The translations under genes were made by a program, and so were the position numbers. Positions 5,108-5,178 of a stretch of 5,178 nucleotides of DNA are shown here, in pieces (the first letter of the stretch is position 1; every line of letters starts with the position of its first letter). Source of the stretch: B2-G16 sp964528085 (GTDB lineage: Bacteria; Bipolaricaulota; Bipolaricaulia; UBA7950; UBA9294); contig CAZGRE010000067.1 in assembly GCA_964528085.1 (NCBI GenBank), positions 1 to 5,178 on the forward strand, read 5' to 3'. Under the pieces are notes generated by a model. That model saw only the letters and a program-made list of their open reading frames with translations. It had not been told where the DNA came from and made no database searches.

Positions 5108-5178
5108 CTAGATGTCTTTACCGAGAATGTGCAAGGCGGCCGCCTTGCGCGCGGGGGTGATGACGTTCCCCCTGAACG
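5108..5178 (-). CDS. Possible C-terminal end of an upstream gene (partial, unrecognised)
   Basis: From the right edge one minus-strand frame reads ...GNVITPARKAAALHILGKDI and ends in TAG at 5110-5108, 22 codons inside the window. Its composition is protein-like and its third positions are very GC-rich, but too little is visible to name a family. If real, it is a co-directional gene about 350 bases before the kinase, possibly another sugar-catabolism enzyme or regulator. The main alternative is a plus-strand gene starting at ATG 5112 (MSLPRMCKAAAL...), which shares third positions with this frame, so composition cannot separate them. Confidence 0.38.
   Translation of the reverse strand, partial: FRGNVITPARKAAALHILGKDI
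5131..5148. repeat. Perfect 18-base palindrome
   Basis: GCAAGGCGGCCGCCTTGC equals its own reverse complement with no spacer and contains GCGGCCGC in the middle. It lies in the possible coding end at the right edge, where it reads K-A-A-A-L on either strand. Such length could be an operator for a dimeric repressor, but it is about 120 bases upstream of the promoter and may simply reflect alanine codons in GC-rich DNA. Confidence 0.55.

Noticed and set aside
5112..5178. A plus-strand gene start (MSLPRMCKAAAL...) running off the right edge
   Set aside because: AGGA eight bases upstream makes a start possible, but the protein is not recognisable and the minus-strand frame over the same bases reads more naturally. 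The two frames share third positions, so base composition cannot decide; more sequence to the right would.
1..5178. tRNA, rRNA, CRISPR array, insertion sequence or phage attachment site
   Set aside because: No cloverleaf, regularly spaced repeats, transposase frame or terminal inverted repeats were seen on either strand.

Overview
The window holds most of a sugar-uptake operon, read entirely from the minus strand. In transcription order (right to left) it contains: the possible last codons of an upstream gene at the right edge, a roughly 350-base intergenic/leader region with a good sigma70-type promoter, an FGGY-family sugar kinase, a secreted sugar-binding protein, a double-domain ABC ATPase, and the first 170 codons of the membrane permease, which runs off the left edge. 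Binding protein, fused ATPase and permease are the standard parts of a CUT2 (ribose/xylose/galactose-type) importer. The kinase would phosphorylate the imported sugar, or an isomerised form of it, in the cytoplasm.

The organism is a bacterium with fairly high GC (high fifties per cent by eye), strong GGAGG Shine-Dalgarno sites and GTG as well as ATG starts. The binding protein has an ordinary cleavable signal peptide without a lipobox cysteine. This suggests a cell with an outer membrane, or at least not a typical Firmicute. I cannot name the taxon from the sequence.

Layout: permease (partial) 1-511; ATPase 515-2041; 79-base gap with a strong hairpin; binding protein 2121-3092; 81-base gap with a ribosome-binding-like sequence that serves no visible gene; kinase 3174-4757; leader and promoter 4758-5012; spacer to 5107; possible end of an upstream gene 5108-5178. 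The ATPase-permease junction is nearly contiguous and implies translational coupling. The hairpin after the binding-protein gene and the poor ribosome site of the ATPase both fit the usual need for far more binding protein than transporter.

The gene content is ordinary and I do not see a new type of system. The points worth a second look are: a repeated ATAGTC-type motif found only in the three intergenic regions; a kinase whose sugar-contacting positions differ from xylulokinase, so that its substrate is open; a promoter whose predicted start falls almost on the ATG of a 65-codon frame; and the orphan Shine-Dalgarno site at the kinase stop codon.
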